From: Candidatus Odyssella sp.
GTDB lineage: Bacteria; Pseudomonadota; Alphaproteobacteria; Paracaedibacterales; CAITNM01
NCBI GenBank assembly: GCA_020726185.1
Contig: DYTB01000010.1
Coordinates: forward strand, 1-43,832
DNA length: 43,832 bases
Reading direction: 5' to 3'
Shown here: positions 35,086 to 43,005 of the stretch, one piece after another
Layout of the letters: each line of letters opens with the position of its first letter
How positions within the stretch are numbered: the stretch's first letter is position 1
The notes under the pieces: model-generated
Told to the model about the DNA's origin: nothing
Database searches by the model: none
The model's input: the letters and a program-made list of their open reading frames with translations, nothing else
Made by a program: the position numbers and the translations under genes

Positions 35086-35136
35086 GCAGCCATCATCAGC
35101 ACCGTTGTACGGGCCGTGTGGAAAGAATGTAAGTAA
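35086..35136 (+). pseudogene. 51-base second copy of the permease 3' end
   Basis: The frame encodes AAIISTVVRAVWKECK and a stop, identical in protein to the end of the AI-2E-family permease at 32752-32802. Eight of 17 codons differ (including TAG to TAA), all synonymously. There is no homology upstream of 35086. It is therefore a fragment of an ancient duplicate or of a related strain's allele, not a recent copy, and it marks a recombination junction beside the secreted peptidase gene. Confidence 0.8.
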
Positions 35137-35196
35137 GACCCTCTAGCTGAAAAATTCTTCAAACACTATGATGGCTCTTTAACAGGAGGTTTTTAC

Positions 35197-36810
35197 ATGA
35201 AAAAAATAACTGCTTTTTTTATTTTTTTAAGCATTTTTAATATTCTAGATGCGACTGACACAGAATACGATCAATTGCGCACATACCTAAAAACAAGGTT
35301 CAAGACAGAAACGTATATACGCATAGGTGCTGATTTTGCTGTTGATCCAAGAACAGTTTCTAATTTCGTAAGTGGAAAGACCAGTAAATCCCCTGCACTC
35401 CTAAATAAAGCTAAAACAACTTATCCAAATATTTTTCAACAAGCTGTGCCCGTTTATCATGTTGCAGTTGCTCCTTTAGTTCCTCAGATACCTAACGTAC
35501 TTCCAATTATCGACCAATTACCCGTTGTTCAACAACCAGTAGCATCGGCTCTCAGTCAGCACCTCTCATTGCCAAATTTAATAGCAGGCTCAAAGTATGT
35601 AATTTCGATGGTTCCTATGAACAGCTCAGGCGATAGTTACCACATTCTAGCATACCTGATCCTTAGCTTGTCTCATCAAAAAACTGTTCCAGCTATATTG
35701 CTAACCTATGATGGCGTAGCTGAAATCAGAGATACTGAATCAAAAATGAATTCCTACACACAGGTACAAAGAACCATGCACTTTGCCCGAGTATTAGGGT
35801 ATGGAAACTATTTTAAAACTGCTTTTATTGATACAGGAACTTGCCAACGCGAAAATAATCGTCAAAGCAAGTTAGAAGAATACTTAGGCACAACTGAGTA
35901 TACTCATTATATAGACCAAAAAGCTCTTACAACAATTATTTCTGATCATTTTAGACTCTCTCGAGACAGCACTGCGCAAAGGTTACGTGATGGTTTTAAT
36001 AAATATTCTCCACAATACCTTAGTCAATACGCATGCACGCAACTTGTACAAAAGGCGCAAGATGAAGTTCGTCGTATAGGCTCTAATCAAAATCCCCTCA
36101 TTGTTATGCATGTACGTTACTCTTCAAAAGCAAATGAAAAGCAAAACTTGGAAGATGGGGTTATTGGAAAATTAAGTAGTTATGTTAAATCAAAAGGATG
36201 TAATGTATGGTTTATTTTTACTGACGGCAGAAAAAGCGGATCCTTTAAAAGCCTTGGCAAGGATAGAACAGATCCCTTTCCTTTTATCACAACAGACGAT
36301 AAAGATAACGGTAAGTACTTCCATTTACAGCTTTTGTTAAATCTTAGAACACTCCCTAATTTAAGAGGCATAATTGGTAACACCAGTGGTACTCTAGACC
36401 TTGCTAGCTTCCTAGGACACAACGTGTACAATCTTCACAATGTACAGCAAGCTTTTGATTACCAGTCTTGTCGTATTCTGATTCAATCTAGCTTCTTAAC
36501 CGTAGAAAGATTGAATTTTGAGTTGTTAGAAATTGCACTTAGGAATCCTCAGGGAAAATTAGGTGAGTTTAGTGATACTACCGCTCAATCTCATTTACCG
36601 CTTTTAAGTAGTTGGATGACAGGAATTACGCAAGCAGTCGGCGCAAGAGCAACTGCATCTCAATCAACAATTAATTCTCATCATGCAGGATATCGTGAGC
36701 TCTTTTTTGTTAAAAAACTTTTTGGAAATTTGTTTGATCCTTTACAAAGTTTGCTATCAACAATCGCTTATTTACAAGGAATTGACCCTACAATAAAAAT
36801 TGAAGTGTAA
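35197..36810 (+). CDS. Exported protein with HTH-like N-terminus and glycosyltransferase-like C-terminal half
   Basis: 537 residues. ATG 35197 follows an excellent AGGAGG site and a signal peptide is clear (MKKITAFFIFLSIFNILDAT). Residues about 25-80 read like a helix-turn-helix: TYIRIGADFAVDPRTVSNFV then SGKTSKSPALLNKAKTTYP. A proline-rich linker (PLVPQIPNVLPIIDQLPVVQ) follows. The second half resembles a Rossmann-like nucleotide-sugar domain: LIVMHVRYSSK near 300 (an HxR motif seen in fucosyltransferase-like enzymes), NVWFIFTDGRKSG, and GIIGNTSGTLDLASFLGHNV near 390. These are pattern impressions; no family is confirmed. An exported protein with a DNA-binding-like module is unusual and could be host-targeted, but the HTH may be a plain helical bundle. 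Confidence 0.7.
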   Translation: MKKITAFFIFLSIFNILDATDTEYDQLRTYLKTRFKTETYIRIGADFAVDPRTVSNFVSGKTSKSPALLNKAKTTYPNIFQQAVPVYHVAVAPLVPQIPNVLPIIDQLPVVQQPVASALSQHLSLPNLIAGSKYVISMVPMNSSGDSYHILAYLILSLSHQKTVPAILLTYDGVAEIRDTESKMNSYTQVQRTMHFARVLGYGNYFKTAFIDTGTCQRENNRQSKLEEYLGTTEYTHYIDQKALTTIISDHFRLSRDSTAQRLRDGFNKYSPQYLSQYACTQLVQKAQDEVRRIGSNQNPLIVMHVRYSSKANEKQNLEDGVIGKLSSYVKSKGCNVWFIFTDGRKSGSFKSLGKDRTDPFPFITTDDKDNGKYFHLQLLLNLRTLPNLRGIIGNTSGTLDLASFLGHNVYNLHNVQQAFDYQSCRILIQSSFLTVERLNFELLEIALRNPQGKLGEFSDTTAQSHLPLLSSWMTGITQAVGARATASQSTINSHHAGYRELFFVKKLFGNLFDPLQSLLSTIAYLQGIDPTIKIEV

Positions 36811-36833
36811 TATGAAACCCAATCTTCATTGTT

Positions 36834-36862
36834 AAAAAAAAAGCGAGCTATCGCTAGCCCGC
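36834..36862 (-). terminator. Rho-independent terminator of the MerR-family gene
   Basis: On the minus strand GCGGGCTA (36862-36855) pairs with TAGCTCGC (36850-36843), an 8-base stem with one G-U pair and a GCGA tetraloop, followed by nine T residues. It lies 8 bases past the stop codon of the regulator gene. Confidence 0.85.
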
Positions 36863-36869
36863 CCAATTA

Positions 36870-37808
36870 TTAAAGTGTTTTCAGCCAATCTTTGGCAGCC
36901 TGACTAACTTTTTCATCAGCTAAAGCAATACCATAAATTTCTGTTTTACGAGCATTATCTTCCCCGTACATATCATCAAGCACTTCATTCCAAAGCTTTA
37001 AGATTGTATCAGAAGACTCTGATCCTACTTTATTCAAAATTCCATAAATACGATCATGCCAGTAAGCATCGATGGCCTTGTCTAACCACGCTACAGTTAC
37101 AGGTGTTAATCCTACTTCTTCAAGGCCTTTGCCTTCAGCGAAACCTTGTTCAAATTTTTTGGTGCGCAAATGGGCATATTTTCTGCCATACACTCCATTG
37201 ATTAGGTGCATACACCTTTCACCAATGGCGATGCCCATTGCAGATGCTGGGTTATTGCCAAGATTGTTGCTAATCTCCGCGACCAAATTAGCCCATTTTT
37301 TTTCGAATTCAGCTTTGCGTTCTAAAGTAGAATTATTTTTCCACTCTGTTTCAAAAGTTACATATTGTTTTAATTCTTCAGGGGTGAATATGTCTTTAAC
37401 CCAAGAATGTTCAAGTTGTTGTGTCATTTGATATACCTCTATCAATTTAATTACTGTTTTCCAAGGGATAGATTTATCAACACTACAATCAGATATTATG
37501 CTTTGTAATGTATTGCTTGCTTCAATTAACGCTGTTGCTTTCTTTTGCAAAAATTGCGACTGCACCGTGAAATGCTCAATCACGTCAACACTACTGGCAA
37601 GCAAAGCTTTGATTTGAGACAGCTCAAAACCAAAGAATTTCAACGCCAAAATCTGCTGGAGTTTTAATAAATCCGCTTCAGAGTACAGACGATAGCCATT
37701 ATCCAAACGCAAGCTAGGCTTCAAAAGATTGAGTTTGTCGTAGTAGTGCAACGTTTGCACCGACACTTTTGTAAGTTTGCTTAGGTCTTTTACGTACCAA
37801 TGGGTCAT
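36870..37808 (-). CDS. MerR-family regulator with TipAS-like ligand domain
   Basis: 312 residues, cytoplasmic. The N-terminal MerR winged helix-turn-helix covers about 1-70: WYVKDLSKLTKVSVQTLHYY, then NGYRLYSEADLLKLQQILAL. A coiled-coil dimerisation helix follows (FLQKKATALIEASNTLQSII). Residues about 165-312 resemble the TipAS domain that binds drugs in TipAL-type regulators: FETEWKNNSTLERKAEFEKK and a C-terminal bundle. TipA-like members respond to thiopeptides or other multi-ring compounds; the ligand here is unknown. The start has AAGGAG 9 bases upstream. The gene's own promoter has the 19-base spacer typical of MerR control, and the neighbouring lipoprotein gene diverges from it, so that gene is a plausible target. 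Confidence 0.88.
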   Translation of the reverse strand: MTHWYVKDLSKLTKVSVQTLHYYDKLNLLKPSLRLDNGYRLYSEADLLKLQQILALKFFGFELSQIKALLASSVDVIEHFTVQSQFLQKKATALIEASNTLQSIISDCSVDKSIPWKTVIKLIEVYQMTQQLEHSWVKDIFTPEELKQYVTFETEWKNNSTLERKAEFEKKWANLVAEISNNLGNNPASAMGIAIGERCMHLINGVYGRKYAHLRTKKFEQGFAEGKGLEEVGLTPVTVAWLDKAIDAYWHDRIYGILNKVGSESSDTILKLWNEVLDDMYGEDNARKTEIYGIALADEKVSQAAKDWLKTL

Positions 37809-37829
37809 CGAACTGTCTCCTTAATTTTT

Positions 37830-37860
37830 AAGATAAGGTATATAGCAACTATAGGCTCAA
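37830..37860 (-). promoter_or_regulatory. MerR-type promoter with 19-base spacer and internal dyad
   Basis: On the minus strand TTGAGC (37860-37855) and TATCTT (37835-37830) are 19 bases apart, longer than normal and typical of promoters that MerR proteins untwist. A perfect dyad TATAG-CAA-CTATA (37841-37853 on the plus strand) lies in the spacer and is the likely operator. It implies autoregulation of the adjacent MerR-TipAS gene. Confidence 0.55.
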
Positions 37861-37956
37861 GAGGTTTTTTTAAGTAAGAGCACAATAAATATTTTAAAAA
37901 ATTCACTTATTTTTATGGTATTGTGCCTGTGAGTAGTGGCAACAATCAGGGGCAAA

Positions 37957-38820
37957 ATGTTTCGAGTTTTCAATAAAAATACATCGTTAAATTCGGTTCT
38001 AACATGCTCAATTATATTATTAAGTGTGATTCTTGGTGGCTGCTCAACTTTTTCTACAGATACAACACAGACCGGAGTAGACCCCATGATTTCTTCGAAA
38101 CCCATTGAATTTACACCCGCGTGGCCTCATGGAGATATTCAGGAAATTTTCCCAAATGTCTTTTTTGTGACAGGAACTAACAAGATCCAACACGAAGGAG
38201 CCAACATTCAAACAAGTCGCAATATGGTCATCGTGCGCAATGGTTCTGAACTGACGTTAATCAATTCGGTCAGGTTAACTGATGAAGGGCTTGAAAAATT
38301 AAATCAATTGGGGCGTGTTGCTCATATTGTGAGAATTGGTGCGTTTCATGGTAGGGATGATGCCTTTTATAAAAGCCAATATAAATCTGCTCAGCTTTGG
38401 GTTTTGAGTGGCATGACTTATGATAGCGGCCTAAAGCCAGATCAAGAATTAACACCAGGTGGAGCAATGCCTTTCCCAGGATGTTCTCTCTTTGTTTTTG
38501 AAACATCAAGTTTAGCGGAAGGGGTTTTGCATATCGATCGAGAAAGTGGCATTCTTATATCTTGTGATAGCATTCAAAATATTACAGCCATAGATAAATT
38601 TTACAATTCAGAAACCGCCAAGTCTTTCCAAGATCAAGGGCTTGTGAAATCTGCAAATATTTCACCCATCTGGCTTGGAGCAACCCATGTAAACGGTTCT
38701 GATTTTGATAAACTTCTTAAGACTATGACCTTTCGTCACCTTATTACAGCTCATGGTGAGCCATTGAGGAATACAGCTTATGAAAAAGTAACGGAAACAT
38801 TTAAGCGTGTTTTTCCGTAG
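37957..38820 (+). CDS. Metallo-beta-lactamase-fold-like lipoprotein
   Basis: 287 residues. ATG 37957 is chosen, with AGGGG 5 bases upstream, over the GTG at 37936. A lipobox LGGC puts the modified cysteine at residue 29 after the hydrophobic stretch IILLSVILG, so it is membrane-anchored. The rest reads like a metallo-beta-lactamase fold: EIFPNVFFVTG, NMVIVRNGSELTLINSVRLT, GRVAHIVRIGAFHGRDDAFY, GVLHIDRESGILISCDSIQN and RHLITAHGEPLRN. The canonical HxHxDH zinc motif is replaced by FHGRDDAFY, so hydrolase activity is doubtful. It may be a non-catalytic or single-metal member. It diverges from the MerR-TipAS regulator. Confidence 0.72.
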   Translation: MFRVFNKNTSLNSVLTCSIILLSVILGGCSTFSTDTTQTGVDPMISSKPIEFTPAWPHGDIQEIFPNVFFVTGTNKIQHEGANIQTSRNMVIVRNGSELTLINSVRLTDEGLEKLNQLGRVAHIVRIGAFHGRDDAFYKSQYKSAQLWVLSGMTYDSGLKPDQELTPGGAMPFPGCSLFVFETSSLAEGVLHIDRESGILISCDSIQNITAIDKFYNSETAKSFQDQGLVKSANISPIWLGATHVNGSDFDKLLKTMTFRHLITAHGEPLRNTAYEKVTETFKRVFP

Positions 38821-38867
38821 CATTTGCTATGGTTTTTTCCAGCAAAACCAAAAAATCTTTTGCATTT

Positions 38868-39953
38868 TTAAGACAACGTCCAATGAAACGTCACCCGTGA
38901 CTGAACGCTGGTTAAAAGTTCATTAGAAATAATTTGCGAATCTTCAATAATATCTTCAATGGGTAGTCCTTCTCCCCAAAGAATAACCGGGTCACCAACT
39001 TTAGCATCAGGACAAGAACGTAAATCGATTGCAGCCATATCCATAGAAATGCGACCAACCAAATGGCACTTTTTCCCATTTACCAAAACTGGGGTATGGG
39101 GGGGCAATGACCTTAAATACCCATCTCCATAGCCAATGGCAATCACCCCAACGTTCATTGATTCATCGCACTGGTAGGTGCCACTATAGCCCACAAATGA
39201 ATTGCTTGGGCGTTTACGTACTGAAATTAAACGAGTTTGTAGTGTCATTACAGGTTTTAGATTAAAGTCACAGGCCTTTTTGTTTTTAATGGGAGAAACG
39301 CCGTACAAGCAAATCCCTGGACGAATAACATCATAATGACTTTGGGGATAAGCAAATATTGCAGCTGAGTTCGAAAGGCTTTTTGGACCTTCCCAGCTTT
39401 TTGCTAATTCAGCAAATGCGCGAAGCTGAATATCATTTAGGGGATGATTAACATCATCAGCACAGCCCATGTGAGACATAAGCCCTATCGGTTGTTTAAT
39501 TGATGAGCAATCTTTTAATACACGTAACGCGTGAGGTACATCACTTACAGCAAAACCAAGACGTCCCATGCCTGTATCAACCTTTAACCAGGTTACAAGG
39601 GGTCGCGGTAAGCTTAAGCCTTTTAGCCATTCTAATTGGATAGTATCGTGAAAAACTACATGAAACTGTTGGCATGCCGCGATAAGTAATTCATCGGGCT
39701 CAAACACGCCTTCCATAAGAGTAATTGGGCATTTGACACCAATTTTTCTAAGGGCAAGAGCCTCTTCGATTGAAGCCACACCTAAATTATCAACATGACG
39801 TTCTAGCCGTGTTGCGGTAGAGCGAATTCCATGCCCAAAAGCATTGGCTTTCACCATGGCAATTAATGGTTTAGAAGGTGCTGCGGCTTTAATTTGCGCC
39901 AAATTATGCAGCAAATTTTCAGATGATAAAACAGCTATTGCCCCACGGCTCAT
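38868..39953 (-). CDS. alr: Alanine racemase
   Basis: A PLP enzyme making D-alanine for peptidoglycan. 361 residues, normal length. The PLP lysine is Lys35 in VKANAFGHG; the usual tyrosine of the KANAYGHG motif is phenylalanine here. The TIM barrel continues with TWLKVDTGMGRLGF, GLMSHMGCAD, NSAAIFAYP and RPGICLYG. The C-terminal beta domain supplies the second catalytic base, Tyr in VGYSGTYQ near 255, then IGYGDGYLRSLP and GRISMDMAAIDL. No signal peptide is present, so it is cytoplasmic. It implies that the organism still makes peptidoglycan or at least D-alanine. Confidence 0.95.
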   Translation of the reverse strand: MSRGAIAVLSSENLLHNLAQIKAAAPSKPLIAMVKANAFGHGIRSTATRLERHVDNLGVASIEEALALRKIGVKCPITLMEGVFEPDELLIAACQQFHVVFHDTIQLEWLKGLSLPRPLVTWLKVDTGMGRLGFAVSDVPHALRVLKDCSSIKQPIGLMSHMGCADDVNHPLNDIQLRAFAELAKSWEGPKSLSNSAAIFAYPQSHYDVIRPGICLYGVSPIKNKKACDFNLKPVMTLQTRLISVRKRPSNSFVGYSGTYQCDESMNVGVIAIGYGDGYLRSLPPHTPVLVNGKKCHLVGRISMDMAAIDLRSCPDAKVGDPVILWGEGLPIEDIIEDSQIISNELLTSVQSRVTFHWTLS

Positions 39954-39995
39954 AATAAAATTCTAATTTTGAAGCTACAGGTTTAATATAGGAAA

Positions 39996-40029
39996 CCTTG
40001 AAGACGAATACTACTGTCGTCATTCAAGG
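39996..40029. terminator. Long hairpin between the Lys-rich protein gene and alr
   Basis: CCTTGAA-GACGA (39996-40007) pairs with TCGTC-A-TTCAAGG (40017-40029), a 12-base stem with one bulged A and a 9-base loop. It lies just past the stop of the exported Lys-rich protein (minus strand). The T tract is poor, so it may terminate only partly. Confidence 0.5.
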
Positions 40030-40042
40030 CTTACTAAATTAT

Positions 40043-41029
40043 TTAGTGCGGACAAGAACAAATTGGGCCTTGTGGTGTGTTAACCATTTGTCCTGTCATT
40101 TGACCAGCATTCATTTGGCCAGTTGCCTGAACACCACTCATTGGACTTCCTGCAGCTGCAGGCAAGACACCTTGTTGATAAGGCATTTGACCGTTTATTG
40201 CTGGGTCTGGATATACACCTTGTGGTTGTGGATATCCATAATACTGATTAACTGGATATTGTGGTGGTTGACCATACATTTGAGGTGCTGCGCTTGCTTG
40301 TCCATAGGCAGGTGGAGGAGTCATGCCATATGGCATTTGTCCATAAGCTTGTGGCATACCATATGATGATGGTGCTTGACCTGGCATTTGCGGAGCATTT
40401 GGTCCATAAGCAGCTGCTTGGCCTGGGATTTGTGGAGAACATACTGGATCAGCTTTGTCTGCAGCTACCTTGTCAGCGACCACTTTATTAGCAGCGACGT
40501 CGATAGACTCATCATCTTCTACTGGCACTGCTTTTTTAATTTTCTTAACAGGAGTTTTCTTTTTAACAGGAGCTTTCTTTTTAACAGGGGCTTTCTTTTT
40601 ACTCATCATTCTACTGAACATCGACGGTTTTTTAGCTTTATCAGCTTTTGCTTTTGCAACTTTATCCTTCTTAGCTTTAAGCTCTTTTTGAACAGCATTA
40701 TCCACCTTAATAGATAATTGGCACTCACTAGCAAAAGCTTTCTTAAAAGCTGCATCGTTTTTACACACAGAAGCCATAGATTTTGCAACATCTGCATGAC
40801 TTCTTTTTAGCTTAGCTGCATCTTTTCCAATACACTTTCTTAGCGTATCAACTTTTTTGTGAAATTTAGTACCTCCGATTCCAGCGTTAGGTAATTCTTT
40901 TTCTATCTCACCAACAAGCGAAGGCTTGCATCCTGTTGCCATATTTGACATGGTTTTAAAAGGGTCGAATGCATGCACGCTATTCAAGCCTAGCAAAACT
41001 AAAATTGCGTATTGTAAAATTTTTCTCAT
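40043..41029 (-). CDS. Exported protein with Lys-rich repeats and Pro/Gly/Gln/Tyr-rich tail
   Basis: 328 residues from ATG 41029, chosen for its signal peptide (MRKILQYAILVLLGLNSVHA); upstream ATGs at 41035 and 41083 add nothing useful. After a cysteine-containing helical domain (residues about 20-120, with several charged helices) comes a basic segment with KKKAPVKKKAPVKKKTPVKK around 145-165. A low-complexity tail follows, rich in Pro, Gly, Gln, Tyr and Met (AYGQMPYGMTPPPAYGQAS, YYGYPQPQGVYPDP), ending in CSCPH. The basic repeat could bind polyanions such as nucleic acid, LPS or host glycans. No family recognised. Opposite-strand frames across it are artefacts of the repeats. Confidence 0.75.
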   Translation of the reverse strand: MRKILQYAILVLLGLNSVHAFDPFKTMSNMATGCKPSLVGEIEKELPNAGIGGTKFHKKVDTLRKCIGKDAAKLKRSHADVAKSMASVCKNDAAFKKAFASECQLSIKVDNAVQKELKAKKDKVAKAKADKAKKPSMFSRMMSKKKAPVKKKAPVKKKTPVKKIKKAVPVEDDESIDVAANKVVADKVAADKADPVCSPQIPGQAAAYGPNAPQMPGQAPSSYGMPQAYGQMPYGMTPPPAYGQASAAPQMYGQPPQYPVNQYYGYPQPQGVYPDPAINGQMPYQQGVLPAAAGSPMSGVQATGQMNAGQMTGQMVNTPQGPICSCPH

Positions 41030-41141
41030 AAACATACCGATATGTATAATCATGGTTTTACAGTAGCAAGTATTAGTTAACATTTTATTAAATTAAAATA
41101 TAAAAATATGTATAAAAGTGATCATTTGAATTATTAAACAT

Positions 41142-41172
41142 AAAAAAAAGCCCGGATAACCGAGCCTTTTTT
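41142..41172. terminator. Terminator after rpsI (possibly bidirectional)
   Basis: GCCCGG (41150-41155) pairs with CCGAGC (41160-41165) across an ATAA loop, with one G-U pair. The minus strand continues into eight T residues (41149-41142), matching the end of the rplM-rpsI operon 20 bases downstream of the rpsI stop. The plus strand also runs into six T residues. Confidence 0.8.
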
Positions 41173-41191
41173 ATTAAGCATAAAAGACTTA

Positions 41192-41704
41192 TTAACGCTT
41201 ACTGAACTGGAATCTACGACGAGCTTTCGCTTGACCATATTTCTTACGTTCAACAACACGGCTGTCACGAGTCAAGAATCCACCTTGCTTTAACAAGCTG
41301 CGTAATTCAGGCTCAAAATTAACCAAAGCCTTGCTAATGCCATGACGCACAGCACCAGCTTGACCTGATAATCCACCACCAACAACAGTACACCATACAT
41401 CATATTGTGCATTGCGATTTACGCTGTTAAAAGGTTGGCCGATAAGCATTTGTAAAACTGGACGAGCAAAGTACTTAGCACCTTCACGACCGTTCACTAG
41501 TAATTTACCATGACCTGGTTTAATCCAAACACGAGCAACAGCGTTTTTACGCTTACCAGTTGCATAGGCACGCCCTTGAGCATCTACCTTTTTTTCGTAT
41601 TTAATAACATCAGGAGCATCTGAAGCAACAGCGGCAACGCCTGGTGCAACAGTACCGGAAACTGCTGACTTTAGGTCTTCGAGACCAACTTTATTTGTAG
41701 TCAT
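41192..41704 (-). CDS. rpsI: 30S ribosomal protein S9
   Basis: 170 residues. The S9 core starts near residue 46 ([20 protein letters not shown]) and ends with the rRNA-reaching tail [17 protein letters not shown]. The N-terminal extension of about 40 residues ([15 protein letters not shown] and onward) is normal for Alphaproteobacteria. Its ribosome-binding site AAAGGAG sits inside the end of rplM, whose stop is 2 bases upstream, so the two are translated from one message as in most bacteria. Confidence 0.97.
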   Translation of the reverse strand: MTTNKVGLEDLKSAVSGTVAPGVAAVASDAPDVIKYEKKVDAQGRAYATGKRKNAVARVWIKPGHGKLLVNGREGAKYFARPVLQMLIGQPFNSVNRNAQYDVWCTVVGGGLSGQAGAVRHGISKALVNFEPELRSLLKQGGFLTRDSRVVERKKYGQAKARRRFQFSKR

Positions 41705-41706
41705 CG

Positions 41707-42171
41707 TTAACTCCTTTTATTCTTGGAATTCATTGCACCAACATCTAAAATAGTAGGTTGTTGCGCTTCATGAGGGTGAGTAGGTCCTGCAAATACTTTT
41801 AAATTACGCATGATTTGACGACCCAAAGGACCGCGTGGAACCATACGCTCAACTGCTTTAATAAGCACACGCTCTGGGTGCTTACTAGCCAAAATTTGTC
41901 CCATTGTGCGTTCTTTAATACCGCCAGCATAACCTGTGTGCCAGTAAAATATTTTGTCTTCTAATTTATTTCCTGTGAAATGCACTTTTTCTGCATTGAT
42001 AACTACGATGTTATCACCACAATCTACATGTGGTGTAAATGATGGCTTATGCTTACCGCGCAAATGATTTGCAAGTATGCATGCCAAGCGGCCCACTACT
42101 AAATCAGTAGCGTCAACCAGAAGCCATTGCTTCTTTACATCCTCTGGACGAATTGATTGAGTCGTTTTCAT
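41707..42171 (-). CDS. rplM: 50S ribosomal protein L13
   Basis: 154 residues, the usual size. Family motifs: [20 protein letters not shown] at the N-terminus, [40 protein letters not shown], and [20 protein letters not shown]. First gene of a two-gene operon with rpsI. It binds 23S rRNA in early large-subunit assembly. The promoter TTGCAA-17-TATAAA lies about 30 bases upstream. Confidence 0.97.
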   Translation of the reverse strand: MKTTQSIRPEDVKKQWLLVDATDLVVGRLACILANHLRGKHKPSFTPHVDCGDNIVVINAEKVHFTGNKLEDKIFYWHTGYAGGIKERTMGQILASKHPERVLIKAVERMVPRGPLGRQIMRNLKVFAGPTHPHEAQQPTILDVGAMNSKNKRS

Positions 42172-42200
42172 GACTTTTTTCCATTAATTAACATGTTTCT

Positions 42201-42229
42201 TTTATAGCCAAACTTTAAATTAGTTGCAA
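42201..42229 (-). promoter_or_regulatory. Promoter of the rplM-rpsI operon
   Basis: On the minus strand TTGCAA (42229-42224) and TATAAA (42206-42201) are separated by exactly 17 bases. Transcription would begin near 42194, leaving a leader of about 23 bases before ATG 42171. Confidence 0.6.
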
Positions 42230-42304
42230 CAAAAAAGGTGAACATGGCGGAAAATATAGCGTTTTTGATTGTGGTATTATAGTACCGCAAATTTTATTCT
42301 TCTG

Positions 42305-42336
42305 AAAAAAAGTGCAACACCGTGCTGGTGCTACAC
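42305..42336 (-). terminator. Rho-independent terminator of the porin gene
   Basis: On the minus strand GTGTAGCACC (42336-42327) pairs with GGTGTTGCAC (42321-42312), a 10-base stem with two wobble pairs and a 5-base loop, followed by seven T residues. It lies 22 bases after the porin stop codon. Confidence 0.85.
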
Positions 42337-42357
42337 TTCAGATAGTACGACTGGTTT

Positions 42358-42960
42358 TTAGAACTTGTAGCTTGCGCCGAATTGCAAACGTTGACCAAGG
42401 CCTCGGTAGCCAAGGGTAGATTTGCGTTTCAACACATAATATTCCAATCCAAATTGTAGATTTTCTTCTGGAGAATATATGGTGTTGATCAAGAACTTGT
42501 CAAAAATTTTATCAAGACCAGGCTCATACCATTTGGTGATGTTGCGTTCATTAGATAGTTTTTGAGTATCTAAGGTGAATCTAGCAACTCCAATATTTGT
42601 ATTCCACTGGGCATTCCAATAATGTGCATATCCTACCAAAAGCATCTGCATTTTAATTTGTTTATAAGTACGTTGGCCATCTGGCAAAGTGGGGTCAAAT
42701 AGTGATGATCTACCATTTGCTTCTAGAAGATACCAGCCAATACCACGCCCTGCAGCCACACCAAAAATAAAGTGGCTTTTGCCGTAGGTTACAGCTTTCA
42801 CAGCTATGTTTGTGCCCCAACCGGTGCCTTTATATGTTCTTCCGTCTACTGTACCAATAACATTATCACCACTGACGGCGTTGTTTTTGATCTGTAAATC
42901 ACGGTTTACTACGCTGATGGCGAACAAACTACCATTATCAAAGTCATATTTTAACTTCAA
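42358..42960 (-). CDS. DcaP-like porin, C-terminal half (after in-frame stop)
   Basis: 200 residues in the same frame as the upstream half, separated only by a TAA at 43006-43008; the TTG at 42960 is not a real start. The fold is an outer-membrane beta-barrel with alternating strands: LKYDFDNGSLFAISVVNRDL, GWGTNIAVKAVTYGKSHFIF, the family signature FGVAAGRGIGWYLLEANG, and a terminal phenylalanine (LQFGASYKF) recognised by the BAM machinery. Reading through the stop gives a natural protein (YTYNA, stop, DSASNLSKPTRPDLILKLKY), so this was one gene. A strong terminator follows. Confidence 0.75.
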   Translation of the reverse strand: MKLKYDFDNGSLFAISVVNRDLQIKNNAVSGDNVIGTVDGRTYKGTGWGTNIAVKAVTYGKSHFIFGVAAGRGIGWYLLEANGRSSLFDPTLPDGQRTYKQIKMQMLLVGYAHYWNAQWNTNIGVARFTLDTQKLSNERNITKWYEPGLDKIFDKFLINTIYSPEENLQFGLEYYVLKRKSTLGYRGLGQRLQFGASYKF

Positions 42961-43005
42961 AATTAAATCGGGACGTGTTGGTTTTGAAAGATTGCTCGCT
43001 GAATC

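Noticed and set aside
40376-40717. Plus-strand open frame with FLFNRSFLFNRGF repeats
   Set aside because: It is the antisense of the KKKAPV lysine repeats of the exported protein; no ribosome-binding site or family.
41192-41704. Unusual N-terminal extension of ribosomal protein S9
   Set aside because: Alphaproteobacterial S9 proteins commonly carry such an extension, so it is normal.
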